Of a stretch of 64,000 bases of DNA, positions 47,122 through 56,000 are shown piece after piece. Where the stretch lies: assembly GCA_963704815.1 (NCBI GenBank), contig CAVPHU010000005.1, forward strand, positions 248,001 to 312,000. The letters are read 5' to 3'. Numbering within the stretch: position 1 is the first letter of the stretch; each line of letters opens with the position of its first letter. Source of the DNA: DATKWD01 sp963704815. Lineage in GTDB: Bacteria; Actinomycetota; Acidimicrobiia; Acidimicrobiales; Salinilacustritrichaceae. The translations under genes and the position numbers were made by a program. The notes under the pieces were generated by a model that saw nothing but the letters and a program-made list of their open reading frames with translations, was not told where the DNA came from and did no database searches.

Positions 47122-47748
47122 TCACGCCCCGACCAGCTCGAGGAGTCCGCCCACCACGAGCCCGGTCCCCATGCCGGCGGTCACGTCGAGGGGGTTGTGC
47201 GCACCGACGTAGACCCGACCGATCATCACCAGCGCGACGAGCACCACCGGGACCCAGGTCCACTCGAGGGGCAGGTCGGGACCGACCACGGCACTGATGG
47301 CCGCCACCAGGATCACGTGGCCCGAGGGAAAGCTCGGCCCGGAGTCGGGGACGTCGCTCCCGCGGAGCGTCGCGATCGGCTGACTGGTGCCGGGTCGCTG
47401 ACGGACGGCGAGGTGCTCGGCCATCCGGCGGCGCAACACCCGCTCGGCCACCAACTTGAGGATGGCCGCGGCGACCACCGCGACCATCGTGCGCCAGTCA
47501 CCGAAGATCCAGGCGACGACGAGGCCCACGACGGTCCCCACGACGAGGTTGCCCAGCTGCATCGGACCCCAGAGCGGCCAGTAGAGCCAGCCGGGCAACC
47601 CGTTCACCGCGCGAAACACCCGCTGCTCCAACGGGAGGATCACCGGGGCCAGCGCACCCCTGATCGACAGGGCCAAGACCAGCGCACCGACAACCATGAG
47701 GCCCAGTGCCGGTACGTCCATCGGCGCAACGTACTGCCCGGTCATCAC
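47122..47748 (-). CDS. PAP2-family membrane phosphatase
   Basis: A 208-residue protein with five or six membrane helices and the three acid-phosphatase motifs: K-L-V-A-E-R...R-Q-R-P, P-S-F-P-S-G-H and R-V-Y-V-G-A-H-N-P-L-D-V. Such enzymes dephosphorylate lipid phosphates or undecaprenyl diphosphate at the outer face of the membrane. It overlaps the META lipoprotein stop (ATGA at 47745-47748) and precedes the membrane kinase, giving a phosphatase-kinase pair. Confidence 0.85.
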   Translation of the reverse strand: MMTGQYVAPMDVPALGLMVVGALVLALSIRGALAPVILPLEQRVFRAVNGLPGWLYWPLWGPMQLGNLVVGTVVGLVVAWIFGDWRTMVAVVAAAILKLVAERVLRRRMAEHLAVRQRPGTSQPIATLRGSDVPDSGPSFPSGHVILVAAISAVVGPDLPLEWTWVPVVLVALVMIGRVYVGAHNPLDVTAGMGTGLVVGGLLELVGA

Positions 47749-48512
47749 TCGGCCGCGCGGAAGACCAGCCCTCGATCGCCGTTGGTGATGGTCAGGAGGT
47801 CGGCGTCGACCTCGAACTCGAGCACGACGCTGGAAGCGAACACCTCCTGGAGTGCCTCGCTGGTCAGCTGCGATGACTCGTCAGGACAGCCCTGCGCGGT
47901 GAGCCTCACCGGCCCGACCCGCATCTCGCCATCGCCGACCTCGACCGACGCCGAGCCGTCGTTGCAGCCGTCGAACAGCGAGAGGCTGCCCTCGTCGGGG
48001 AACTCGACCGACGCCCGCACGTCGCCCGGCACCGAGGACACGGCGTCCCGGTCGATGATGGAGTCGAGCACCCAGAAGGTGCCGACCACCCGCCGATCCG
48101 GATCGGCCACGGTGCGATCGGTCATTTCGACCGTCACGGTGCCGTCGCTCAGGGTCAGCACACCGCTGGCGAGCTCGACGGTCGCACCCGAGGTGACGAA
48201 GCTCGCCAAGAACTCGTCCTGGGCATGCCGTTCGGGGTCGCAGCCGATCTCGGTGATGAAGAGGTCGTCGACCACCAGCCGTCCCTCCTCGATGGCGTAG
48301 CTCCCGCCGATGCTGTTGCACCCCGCGTCGAGGCCGATGGTGTCGCCGTCGAAGCGGATCGAGATGGTGGTGCCGCCCACGGTTTCGAAGCCCGTCACCT
48401 CGGTCGCAACGAACCGGCGGCCCTCGAGATCTGACCCGCCGAGACCATCTTCCTCTCCGGACGCGCACCCGGCGAGAACGAGCACGGCGCAGCCGATTGC
48501 GAGGACGCGCAT
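47745..48512 (-). CDS. META-domain lipoprotein
   Basis: A 255-residue exported lipoprotein: signal peptide with lipobox V-L-A-G-C (Cys16), acidic linker, then two META/HslJ-like repeats (D-A-G-C-N-S-I-G-G-S-Y near 65 and F-D-G-C-N-D-G-S near 180), each with a later cysteine (E-I-G-C, A-Q-G-C) that could form a disulfide. META proteins are envelope proteins of poorly known role. It is in the same minus-strand unit as PAP2 and the kinase. Confidence 0.8.
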   Translation of the reverse strand: MRVLAIGCAVLVLAGCASGEEDGLGGSDLEGRRFVATEVTGFETVGGTTISIRFDGDTIGLDAGCNSIGGSYAIEEGRLVVDDLFITEIGCDPERHAQDEFLASFVTSGATVELASGVLTLSDGTVTVEMTDRTVADPDRRVVGTFWVLDSIIDRDAVSSVPGDVRASVEFPDEGSLSLFDGCNDGSASVEVGDGEMRVGPVRLTAQGCPDESSQLTSEALQEVFASSVVLEFEVDADLLTITNGDRGLVFRAAE

Positions 48513-48542
48513 GCGCTTCGGGGAATCCTGGTGAGATCGGGG

Positions 48543-49484
48543 TCAGGCCGGGAGGTCGTCGGCTTCAGGGACGAGACGGTGGCGCCAGCTGTCGGGCTCG
48601 ATGGCCGCCGGTTCGGTGGTCTGGATGAAGTCGTCGACCAGGCGGGCGAAGCGCTCGGGCTCCTCCAGCGGTATGAAGTGGCCCGAGCCGCTGAAGATCT
48701 CGAGCCGGCTCCCGGGCATCAGCGTGTTGCCGATGGCGCCGTGTTCGACCGGGATGATCGAGTCGTTGTCGCCCCACACGATCATCGTCGGGACCTCGCT
48801 GGCCAGGTAGAGCCGGTCCCGAGCGCTCACTCGTTGCCCGGAGAAGTCGATCACCGCCCGAATCGTGTGGATGAACGCCCGCTGCGACCGGGGATCGGTG
48901 AGCCGCTCCCAGCTGCCGAACAGCTCCTCGACGAGCCGGTCGGTCTTGATGCCGACCCGGCCGAGCTGGTGACCGAGCGCCCGGACCACGTTGTGGGCAG
49001 GGGTCGCCAGCAACGCGGCGAGGACGTATTCACTCCCGGGCAGGGTGAGCGCACGCAGGATCGGGCTGACCTCCTTGCCGAGCCCACCACTCCCGACGAG
49101 CACGAGCCGTTCGCACCGTTCGGGGTATTGATAGGCGGCCTGCATGGCGACGCCCCCGCCGAGTGAGTGGCCGACGAACGTGGCCCGCCGGTGGCCGAGC
49201 ACGAACAGCAGGTCTCGCAGCAGGTTGGCGTACGAAGCCAGCGAGTAGTCGGTGCGAGGCTTCGCCGACTCGCCGTGCCCGTGCAGGTCGGGAGCGATGA
49301 CGTGGTAGCGCTCGGCGAGGAGCGGGAGGACGTCGTGCCAGGTCGACGAGCTGCCGGCGATGCCGTGCACCAGCACCACGACCTCGGGACCGTCGCCGGC
49401 CACGCGGTACGCGATGTCGTGACCATGCAGGTTGACCGTGGCCGAGCGAACCTCGGTCGAGGCCGGGAAGAGTCGGGGGGACAT
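48543..49484 (-). CDS. Alpha/beta hydrolase
   Basis: A 313-residue hydrolase with V-L-V-H-G-I-A-G-S-S, P-D-L-H-G-H-G-E-S, nucleophile elbow V-G-H-S-L-G-G, acid residue in V-W-G-D-N-D and G-S-G-H-F-I-P supplying the histidine: a complete triad. Cap-domain helices lie between about 150 and 230. ATG 49484 is preferred to 49502. Substrate unknown; the META lipoprotein gene follows 30 bases later. Confidence 0.85.
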   Translation of the reverse strand: MSPRLFPASTEVRSATVNLHGHDIAYRVAGDGPEVVVLVHGIAGSSSTWHDVLPLLAERYHVIAPDLHGHGESAKPRTDYSLASYANLLRDLLFVLGHRRATFVGHSLGGGVAMQAAYQYPERCERLVLVGSGGLGKEVSPILRALTLPGSEYVLAALLATPAHNVVRALGHQLGRVGIKTDRLVEELFGSWERLTDPRSQRAFIHTIRAVIDFSGQRVSARDRLYLASEVPTMIVWGDNDSIIPVEHGAIGNTLMPGSRLEIFSGSGHFIPLEEPERFARLVDDFIQTTEPAAIEPDSWRHRLVPEADDLPA

Positions 49485-49558
49485 GCCTCCACGCTCAAGC
49501 ACCCGTACCGGTCAGGTCAAGACGACGTGACCGATGGCACGGACGGTGCCGCGAGACG

Positions 49559-49999
49559 TCAGGCGAAATGGGACGCGACGTTGGCGACGCTCTGCTCGAC
49601 GTTGTCCTGGTGTCCGGCCGGATAACCCATCAGACGCAGCGCCGGCTTGATGGGCGACGTCGACATGTCGAAGGTCTCGGTGACCCGGCAGCGATCGTCG
49701 CCGAGCTCCTCGATCTCCCAGCGCCAGCGGTGGCGACCGGGGTGGCACCAGGCGATCTTGCGTCCCTCGTCGTACTCCTTCACCGTGTTGGTGATGCGGT
49801 AGGGCACACCGAACATCTTCATGCTCATGCCGAACGTGTCGCCGACGGCCGACAGCCGGTCGGGGCCGTGACGATCGCCCTTCACCGACTCGTCGCCGCT
49901 GATGGCGGGGTGGTTGGCCGGGCGGCAGATGTAGTCGAACACCTCTTCGGCCGAGGCCTCGACCTCTGCCGATGCGGATGCGGTCAGATCTGATGCCAT
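49559..49999 (-). CDS. SRPBCC (START-like) family protein
   Basis: A 146-residue protein with the START/Bet v1-like layout: first strand S-A-E-V-E-A-S-A-E-E-V-F-D-Y-I, middle strands K-I-A-W-C-H and W-R-W-E-I-E, and a long C-terminal helix. It probably binds a hydrophobic ligand, as polyketide cyclase-like or toxin RatA-like members do. It is divergent from the NTF2-like gene with 49 bases between the starts. Confidence 0.75.
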   Translation of the reverse strand: MASDLTASASAEVEASAEEVFDYICRPANHPAISGDESVKGDRHGPDRLSAVGDTFGMSMKMFGVPYRITNTVKEYDEGRKIAWCHPGRHRWRWEIEELGDDRCRVTETFDMSTSPIKPALRLMGYPAGHQDNVEQSVANVASHFA

Positions 50000-50048
50000 G
50001 CCACCGGTCTACCCGTCCGGACCGGGGTTTGCTCCTACGATCGCCCTG

Positions 50049-50420
50049 ATGAGTGCACACGATCACCTCGCCGACCGGATGATGGCTGCCATCGAGGCGG
50101 GTGATCTCGACGGTGTCCGGGCGTGTTACGCGCCCGATCTCCGGCTGTGGATGAACCTGACCCGCGAAGAGGTCGGGCGCGACGATGCCATCGAGGTCCT
50201 CGGTGGCTTCGTCGACGGCACGACCTCGCGGCGCTACGAGGTGACCCGGCGGATCGACCTCCCCGACGGCTACCTCCAGGAGCACATCCTCCACGTGGTG
50301 GGGACCAACGGCGCCGAGGCCGCATCGGCCGCCTGCCTCATCGTCGAGGTGGACGGCGACACGATCAGCTCGATCCGCGAGTACCTCGACTCTCGGGCAC
50401 TGGCCGCGCTCTTCCGCTGA
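50049..50420 (+). CDS. NTF2-like (SnoaL) family protein
   Basis: A 123-residue protein with the NTF2-like cone fold pattern: helix A-D-R-M-M-A-A-I-E-A-G-D-L-D-G-V-R-A, C-Y-A-P-D-L, G-R-D-D-A-I-E-V-L, and a final D-T-I-S-S-I-R-E-Y-L-D. Family members bind or isomerise small hydrophobic molecules. ATG 50049 is the sensible start. It stands opposite the SRPBCC gene, also a small-ligand fold. Confidence 0.75.
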   Translation: MSAHDHLADRMMAAIEAGDLDGVRACYAPDLRLWMNLTREEVGRDDAIEVLGGFVDGTTSRRYEVTRRIDLPDGYLQEHILHVVGTNGAEAASAACLIVEVDGDTISSIREYLDSRALAALFR

Positions 50421-50435
50421 GGAGGCGTTGCGGGC

Positions 50436-50765
50436 TCAGCTCGCTTCAGCTCCGGCCTGGCGGGCCCGACCGGCCTTCGCAGCCCGGGCAACCGAGCGGC
50501 GGACCGTGGCGCGGGGGGCATATCCGGCCAGCGCACGATCTTCCTCGGTCTCGCCGGCCCAGAACCCCGACTCTCGATGCTCGCGGGCCCAGGACCGGCA
50601 CTCCTCGAGCACCGGGCACCCCAGACAGAGTTGCGCGGCCTTCACCTCCCGCCGCGCCCGCTGGCGGGGTTGTTCACCTGCCGGAGAGAAGAAGAGCTCG
50701 ACCTGACCCTTACAGTTCGCGTGCTCGGTCCACGACGAGTCGAGGATCGTGACGAAGGGTTCCAT
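50436..50765 (-). CDS. WhiB-family iron-sulfur regulator
   Basis: A 109-residue actinobacterial transcription factor. Four cysteines (18, 47, 50, 56; C...C-x2-C-x5-C) bind a 4Fe-4S cluster, G-F-W-A-G-E-T follows, and a basic C-terminal tail (R-A-T-V-R-R-S-V-A-R-A-A-K) would contact DNA. Such proteins respond to oxygen, nitric oxide or redox state, often with sigma factors. AAAGGACGG lies about eight bases before the ATG. The subtype (WhiB1-7) was not resolved. It is strong evidence for an actinobacterial host. Confidence 0.92.
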   Translation of the reverse strand: MEPFVTILDSSWTEHANCKGQVELFFSPAGEQPRQRARREVKAAQLCLGCPVLEECRSWAREHRESGFWAGETEEDRALAGYAPRATVRRSVARAAKAGRARQAGAEAS

Positions 50766-50892
50766 GGACGTACCGTCCTTTCATGCCTCTCGTGCAAGGC
50801 TTCACAAGCTCTTACGGAGCAAGTGTGGCGAACGGATTCTCCCCCGGTCCCCGCGTGACCTCTTTCACATCGATCGGGCCGGGATCGGCCGT

Positions 50893-52704
50893 TCACCAGG
50901 AGCCGCCGCCACCTCCGCCGGCCCCGCCGCCGACCCCGCCGCCGCCGCCGGATGACGACGGAGCGGTCGACGCCGCCTGGGTCGCGCGGCTGAGCGCCGG
51001 GGCGATGGTGGCGAACCGCACGGCGTCGTGGGCCGCGGTCTGCGAGGTCTCGTCGACGTTCGAACGTTCGAGCGCGCGGGCCCAGTGATCGGCTTCGTCG
51101 AGGGCCACGGCCCAGGCGGTGTACTCGCGCAGCATCCCGTGCTGGGCGGCCCACTCGACGTGTTGGGTCTCGCTCCCGGCCAGGAACCGCTTGAACGACA
51201 GCAGCCGAATCCACGTGGCGGTCCCTCTGGGAGTCCGGACGAGGAGTTCCCAACTGCGGATGACCAGTCCGAGGCCGAACCCGGCGGCCGCGAATCCGAC
51301 CGGGACGGCCGCGATCCACGGGCCGCCGTAGCGACTCGCCAGGGCCGCCCCTGCCAGGCCGACCAACAGCCCGACGACGGTCACGAGCGCGGCGAGCGCG
51401 GCCCACCGGGTGCGTCGGGATCTGGCCTCGGTGCTCCACAGCGACGAGGTCTCCATCCACTTCTCGAGCGATGCCCCCACCCGCTTCCACCCGGCAGCGA
51501 AGGTCTTGTCGTACTTCTTCAGCGTCACCTCGGAGCGACCGCCGAACATCGCTGCCAGGATCGATTCGTCGGAGGCGAGCGGCGCCGGCACACCCGTCCG
51601 ACGGATGACCGGATCCCGGCCGTCGAGGTCGAGATCGACGGCCCCGAAGATCGCCTGGTTCAGGAGCCATGCCGTCGAGTGCTCGGCCCGCACCCGCTCG
51701 TGCAGCACGACACCTCCCTGGGCAGCCTGCACACCGGCCGGCGGTGCGAACTCGATGGTGGCCAGCTGACTGAGATCGGCGGCATCGACGAGTTGGACCG
51801 TCGACGGGTCGGACGCGATGACGTGCTCGGCGTAGGCGATGTCCGCGGGGCCGCCGACCGCGGCCTGCTCACGGCCGGCACGGCGGGTGACGTAGACCGC
51901 CGGGAACGTCCCGAGCAGGGTGGCGAGGACGGCCAGCAGCGCCGGGCGGGCCAAGCCGTCGCCCGGGTCGGATGCCGGACCGGTGGGTGCGGTCGGCGGC
52001 GAGGGCGCCGAGATGAGGGGCGCGCCCAGCTCGGCTCCGATCGTGACTCCTTCTCCGGCGCCCAACGAATCGATCTCCACCAACAGATGGCCGGGCTCGA
52101 CCTCGTCGACATCGCAGCCGCCGACGTCGCCCGTGCTGCCCCGATCGCACGTGGGCGCCAGCAGCTCGAACGGGGCGACCACGTGCACCTCGACGTCTTC
52201 GAACCCGACCTCCCAGAACGTCCCGATGGCGTCGTAGCTGAACCGGCCGTTGTCCGTGGCACCGATGAGCGGATAGGTGATGGTGTAGCGATGCCGACCG
52301 TTGATGGTGACGTCGGGGTCGCCGATCCTGATGCGGGTCGCGTCACTGAACGGCTCGATGACGAACTGATCGGGGGCGGTGGGCGAGGAGACCTCGACCG
52401 TTGCCGTCGGCCGACCGGCGGCATCGATGAAGATCGGCAGGTCGGGCACGTCGCGGAAGATGCCGCGACGTGACTCGGCGCCGAAGTCGTAATCGATGAC
52501 CTCGGTGATGTCGGCCCGGCCCACCTCGGCCTGCCCGCCGATGGTCTCGCCGGAGCCGGTGTCGAGCACCTCGGCCGAGATCCAGATCGCTGCCACCCGC
52601 TCGCTGTCGCCGGCGGCGGCCGCGACGAGCGCGGCCAGGCCCGCCCCGATGGACAGCGCAACCGTGGCGACCCACCCCCAGCGTCGGCGGCGGCGGGTGA
52701 CCAT
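50893..52704 (-). CDS. DUF2207 membrane protein
   Basis: A 603-residue protein with an N-terminal signal anchor (13-33), an extracellular beta-rich domain typical of DUF2207 (D-Y-D-F-G-A-E-S-R-R-G-I-F-R-D-V-P and Y-T-I-T-Y-P-L), a middle membrane helix (about 258-278), two further helices (about 430-480) and a glycine-rich C-terminus ending G-G-S-W. The function of the family is unknown; many members are envelope proteins of Gram-positive bacteria. The WhiB gene lies downstream on the same strand after 127 bases. Confidence 0.82.
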   Translation of the reverse strand: MVTRRRRRWGWVATVALSIGAGLAALVAAAAGDSERVAAIWISAEVLDTGSGETIGGQAEVGRADITEVIDYDFGAESRRGIFRDVPDLPIFIDAAGRPTATVEVSSPTAPDQFVIEPFSDATRIRIGDPDVTINGRHRYTITYPLIGATDNGRFSYDAIGTFWEVGFEDVEVHVVAPFELLAPTCDRGSTGDVGGCDVDEVEPGHLLVEIDSLGAGEGVTIGAELGAPLISAPSPPTAPTGPASDPGDGLARPALLAVLATLLGTFPAVYVTRRAGREQAAVGGPADIAYAEHVIASDPSTVQLVDAADLSQLATIEFAPPAGVQAAQGGVVLHERVRAEHSTAWLLNQAIFGAVDLDLDGRDPVIRRTGVPAPLASDESILAAMFGGRSEVTLKKYDKTFAAGWKRVGASLEKWMETSSLWSTEARSRRTRWAALAALVTVVGLLVGLAGAALASRYGGPWIAAVPVGFAAAGFGLGLVIRSWELLVRTPRGTATWIRLLSFKRFLAGSETQHVEWAAQHGMLREYTAWAVALDEADHWARALERSNVDETSQTAAHDAVRFATIAPALSRATQAASTAPSSSGGGGGVGGGAGGGGGGSW

Positions 52705-52756
52705 CCGGCTGACGGTACCGCTGCGCCGTCCGTGCCCGCAGACCTACGGTGTGCTG

Positions 52757-53950
52757 ATGACCTTCGATGCCGACGACTTGTTGGAGACCGCGGCCGAGGT
52801 GCTCGACGACGCCACCGAGTTCCGCCGCGAGCTGCACCAGCATCCCGAGCTCGGCAACGAACTCCCGCGAACCCAGCAAGCGGTGCTCGACCGCCTGGCC
52901 GACCTTCCGCTCGAGGTGCGGACCGGCACCGAGGTCACCTCGGTGACGGCCGACCTCGTGGGTGACCCGGACGGGCCGACCATCCTGCTCCGGGGCGACA
53001 TGGATGCGCTCCCCATGCCCGAGGACAACGACCTCCCGTTCGCGAGCGAGGTCGACAACACGATGCACGCCTGCTGCCACGACGCCCACACGTCGATGCT
53101 CTGGGGTGCGGCCCGACTCCTGAGCGACCGCAAGGACGACCTCGGGGGAACGGTCAGGTTCATGTTCCAACCAGGCGAGGAAGGCCACGCCGGCGCGAAG
53201 TTCATGCTCGACGAAGGCGTGGCCGAAGGGGTCGACCGGGCGTTCGCCATCCACGGAACGCCCAACATGCCCGCCGGATGGGTGATGTCGCGACCCGGGC
53301 CCCTGCTGGCGTCGGCCGACACCTTCGAGATCACCGTGCGGGGGAAGGGTGGTCATGCCTCGATGCCGCACAACGCCAACGACCCGATTCCGGTGGCATG
53401 CGAGATCGTCACCGCCATCCAGACATGGGTCACCCGGCGCGTCGACGTGTTCCGACCCGGCGTCATCACCGTTGCGAGCATCCACGCCGGCACCACGACC
53501 AATGTGATCCCCGAGGTCGCCACCGTCGAGGGCACCGTGCGTGCGGTGGCCGGGGCGACCCGGGCCGATGCCAACGATGCGCTCCAGCGCCTGGCGACCC
53601 ACATCGCTGCCGCGCACGACATGACCGCCGACGTCACCATCAACGAGGGCTATCCGGTCACGGTCAACGATGCAGCCGCGGCCGAATGGACGCTCGATGT
53701 GGCGCGGCGGCTGCGGGGTGACGACGGCGTGATCGAGTCGCCTTCGCCGGTGATGGGCGCCGAGGACTGGAGCTACGTGCTCGAGCGGGTGCCCGGCGCC
53801 ATGGCGTTCCTCGGGATGTGCCCCGACGGCGCGGATCCCATGGCCCAAGCGGCCAACCACTCGAACCTGATGATGATGGACGAGGCCGCCATGGCCACCG
53901 GGATCGCCCTGCACACGGCCATCGCGCTCGACTTCCTGGCCCCGAACTGA
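52757..53950 (+). CDS. M20-family amidohydrolase/peptidase
   Basis: A 397-residue metal hydrolase related to hippurate and N-acyl-amino acid hydrolases. It has R-R-E-L-H-Q-H-P-E-L near the N-terminus, L-R-G-D-M-D-A-L-P, the metal-ligand run H-A-C-C-H-D-A-H-T-S, F-Q-P-G-E-E-G and the dimerisation domain with G-K-G-G-H-A-S-M-P-H. The Cys-His ligands and catalytic Glu are intact. ATG 52757 matches the family start; the frame upstream is in the opposite DUF2207 gene. Confidence 0.9.
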   Translation: MTFDADDLLETAAEVLDDATEFRRELHQHPELGNELPRTQQAVLDRLADLPLEVRTGTEVTSVTADLVGDPDGPTILLRGDMDALPMPEDNDLPFASEVDNTMHACCHDAHTSMLWGAARLLSDRKDDLGGTVRFMFQPGEEGHAGAKFMLDEGVAEGVDRAFAIHGTPNMPAGWVMSRPGPLLASADTFEITVRGKGGHASMPHNANDPIPVACEIVTAIQTWVTRRVDVFRPGVITVASIHAGTTTNVIPEVATVEGTVRAVAGATRADANDALQRLATHIAAAHDMTADVTINEGYPVTVNDAAAAEWTLDVARRLRGDDGVIESPSPVMGAEDWSYVLERVPGAMAFLGMCPDGADPMAQAANHSNLMMMDEAAMATGIALHTAIALDFLAPN

Positions 53951-53983
53951 CCGGATCGCCGAGTCCCACGCCACACTGAGCCG

Positions 53984-54844
53984 GTGCCGCCCGATCCCGA
54001 CGATCCCTTCGAAAGTCGAACCACCGGGCCCCTCGAGGGACGAACCGTCGCCATCACCGCCGAGCGCCGCAGCTCCGACCAGGCCGATCTGTTCCGCGCC
54101 CGCGGTGCCACGGTCGTCCATGCCCCGACGATGCACACCCTCGACCTCGCCGACGACGAGGAGCTCCGGCGCCTGACCTCCGAACTGATCGAGTCACCAC
54201 CCGACTGGACAGTGGCCACCACGGGCTACGGCATGCGCCTGTGGTTCGAGGCGGCCGACGGCTGGGGCGTCGGGGACGCCCTGCTCACGGCGATGGCGAA
54301 GGGCCAGGTGGTCGCGCGCGGCCCCAAGGCCCGATCCGCATGCCGCCGGCGCGACGTCGAGGTCGCGTGGCAGGCACCGAACGAATCGATGCCCGAGGTG
54401 GTCGACTGGATGCGAACCCGCCCAGGCATCGCCGAGGCAACGATCGCCGTGCAGTTGTTCGACCCCGAAGACCACCCGACGACCGTCGACCTCCGATCGA
54501 TCGCCCGAAGGGTGGTGGCGGTCCCCATCTACCGGTGGCGCCATCCCGACGACCGGGCCCCGGCGTTCGATCTCATCGACCGAATCGTCGAGAGGAGCGT
54601 CGACGCCGTGACCTTCACCAGCCAGCCCGCGGTCCGCTTCCTGTTCGAGATGGCCACCGAGGTGAACCGGCCCGACGAGGTCGTCGCCGCGTTCGAGTCC
54701 GGTGACGTGCTTCCGGTGTGCATCGGGCCGGTCTGTGCCGAGGCGCTCGTGGAAGCCGGGATCACCACCTCCGTCTGGCCCGAACCGTTCCGCCTCGTTC
54801 CGATGGTCAAGCTCGCGACCGAACGACTCCTCATCGGCACGTGA
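53984..54844 (+). CDS. hemD: Uroporphyrinogen-III synthase
   Basis: A 286-residue two-lobed protein with the HemD pattern G-R-T-V-A-I-T-A-E-R-R at the start, T-V-A-T-T-G-Y-G-M-R at the lobe centre, V-P-I-Y-R-W and the second-lobe D-A-V-T-F-T-S-Q-P-A-V-R-F-L. It closes hydroxymethylbilane to uroporphyrinogen III in heme and corrinoid synthesis. Sequence conservation is low in this family, so the fold-level call is firmer than activity. It stands alone without other hem genes. Start is GTG 53984. Confidence 0.8.
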   Translation: MPPDPDDPFESRTTGPLEGRTVAITAERRSSDQADLFRARGATVVHAPTMHTLDLADDEELRRLTSELIESPPDWTVATTGYGMRLWFEAADGWGVGDALLTAMAKGQVVARGPKARSACRRRDVEVAWQAPNESMPEVVDWMRTRPGIAEATIAVQLFDPEDHPTTVDLRSIARRVVAVPIYRWRHPDDRAPAFDLIDRIVERSVDAVTFTSQPAVRFLFEMATEVNRPDEVVAAFESGDVLPVCIGPVCAEALVEAGITTSVWPEPFRLVPMVKLATERLLIGT

Positions 54845-55031
54845 GCCCGAGGGTCTTCACCGATGCCGAGCGACGGGCCCGGCTGGCGCGCGCGCGAGTC
54901 CGGTCGACGACGTCGGGACCGGATCTCGAGCTGCCATCGACGAGGATGCCGACGCGCTCGCGCACCTGATCGGCGACGTTCGGTTCAAGGTCCGCTTCCC
55001 GGCACCAATGCAGAAGCGCCTGTACGGCTGA
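54841..55031 (+). pseudogene. Remnant of an AlkZ/YcaQ-like winged-helix DNA glycosylase gene
   Basis: A GTG at 54841 overlaps the hemD stop (GTGA) and opens with S-P-R-V-F-T-D-A-E-R-R-A-R-L-A-R, like the N-terminus of actinobacterial winged-helix DNA-binding/AlkZ proteins. In another frame, ending at 55031, comes D-A-D-A-L-A-H-L-I-G-D-V-R-F and R-F-P-A-P-M, like the C-terminus of the same family. Some 300 residues between are absent, so this looks like an internal deletion. A short unrelated gene is the alternative. Confidence 0.4.
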
Positions 55032-55101
55032 TCTGCCAGGCTCAGGCGGTGGACTCACTCTCGAACCTCACCGGCCGGCCCGGCCGATCGGGAATGAGTT
55101 G

Positions 55102-55515
55102 ATGCCCCGGACGGGTTCGCAGTTCGTGCACGCCGTCGTCGACCGAGCGCGAATCCATGCCCCGGTGCTGACGAGCGTGGCGATCTCGACGGTGTGGACC
55201 GTGCTCGCCATCGGCAACCCGACGTCGACCCACCACTTCGCTCCACTGCTCACGGCGGCCGCATGGCCGGTCGTCGCCCGTTCGACCTGGGGGCGACGGA
55301 GCGTCGGCGAGGCAGCCCGTGCTGCGCTCGGCGGGCTGGTGGTCGTGCTGTTCATGGTGGCCGAGCTGTCCGTGCTCGACGCGTTCCGCGGGCCGGCCTT
55401 CTTCGGCCTCGACCCCGCCGGCGAGGCGCTGTTGTTCGGGTTCATCGGAGCGTTGGGCGGTGGACTCTGGTCGGCCCTGCCGGCGATGGCCAAGGACCGC
55501 CCCGCATCGTGCTGA
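55102..55515 (+). CDS. DUF3054-like small membrane protein
   Basis: A 137-residue protein with three or four hydrophobic segments and T-S-T-H-H-F-A-P-L-L-T-A-A-A-W-P, reminiscent of DUF3054 membrane proteins. The assignment rests on this segment and topology only. ATG 55102 is used rather than the TTG at 55099. The next gene overlaps its end by seven bases, so the two are co-translated. Confidence 0.6.
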   Translation: MPRTGSQFVHAVVDRARIHAPVLTSVAISTVWTVLAIGNPTSTHHFAPLLTAAAWPVVARSTWGRRSVGEAARAALGGLVVVLFMVAELSVLDAFRGPAFFGLDPAGEALLFGFIGALGGGLWSALPAMAKDRPASC

Positions 55516-55997
55516 GCAACGAGTTGGTCGACCTGGGCGAGCGGGTCGGGCAACGTCTGGTGGAGCGAGGCGAGACCGTCGGCGTGGCCGAGGGCTCGTG
55601 CGGTGGGCTGGTGTCGGCGGCGCTGCTGGCGGTACCCGGGGCGTCGGCGTACTACCGGGGAGGCGCCGTGGTCTACACCGGAGCTGCCGTTCGAGGGCTG
55701 ATCGCACAGGCGGGAGTCACACCACCCGAGCCGATGCGGGGCGCCTCGGAGCCGTTCGCGTCCTACTTGGCCGAGTCGATCGCAACCGCGCTCCGTGCGA
55801 CCTGGGGAATCGGCGAGGGAGGAGCCACCGGGCCGTCAGGGAACCCCTACGGAGATCCGCCGGGACACTGCTGGGTCGCCGTGTACGGGCAACGGACGAC
55901 GACCCGTCACGTCCTCACGGGTGACGACGACCGCGTCGCCAACATGCACACGTTCGCCGTGGCCGCGCTCGAGTTGCTGACCGAGGCACTTGCCTGA
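55509..55997 (+). CDS. CinA C-terminal domain protein (nicotinamide-nucleotide amidohydrolase-like)
   Basis: A 162-residue single-domain protein of the CinA/PncC family, which deamidates NMN. It has V-G-V-A-E-G-S-C-G-G-L-V-S-A, where the family usually shows A-E-S-C-T-G-G, so the serine is shifted and the threonine missing. Later Y-Y-R-G-G-A-V-V-Y-T, G-A-T-G-P-S-G and G-H-C-W-V-A-V match. Activity is doubtful because of the changed motif. Start is GTG 55509, overlapping the membrane protein stop. Confidence 0.75.
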   Translation: MLSNELVDLGERVGQRLVERGETVGVAEGSCGGLVSAALLAVPGASAYYRGGAVVYTGAAVRGLIAQAGVTPPEPMRGASEPFASYLAESIATALRATWGIGEGGATGPSGNPYGDPPGHCWVAVYGQRTTTRHVLTGDDDRVANMHTFAVAALELLTEALA

Positions 55998-56000
55998 GCC

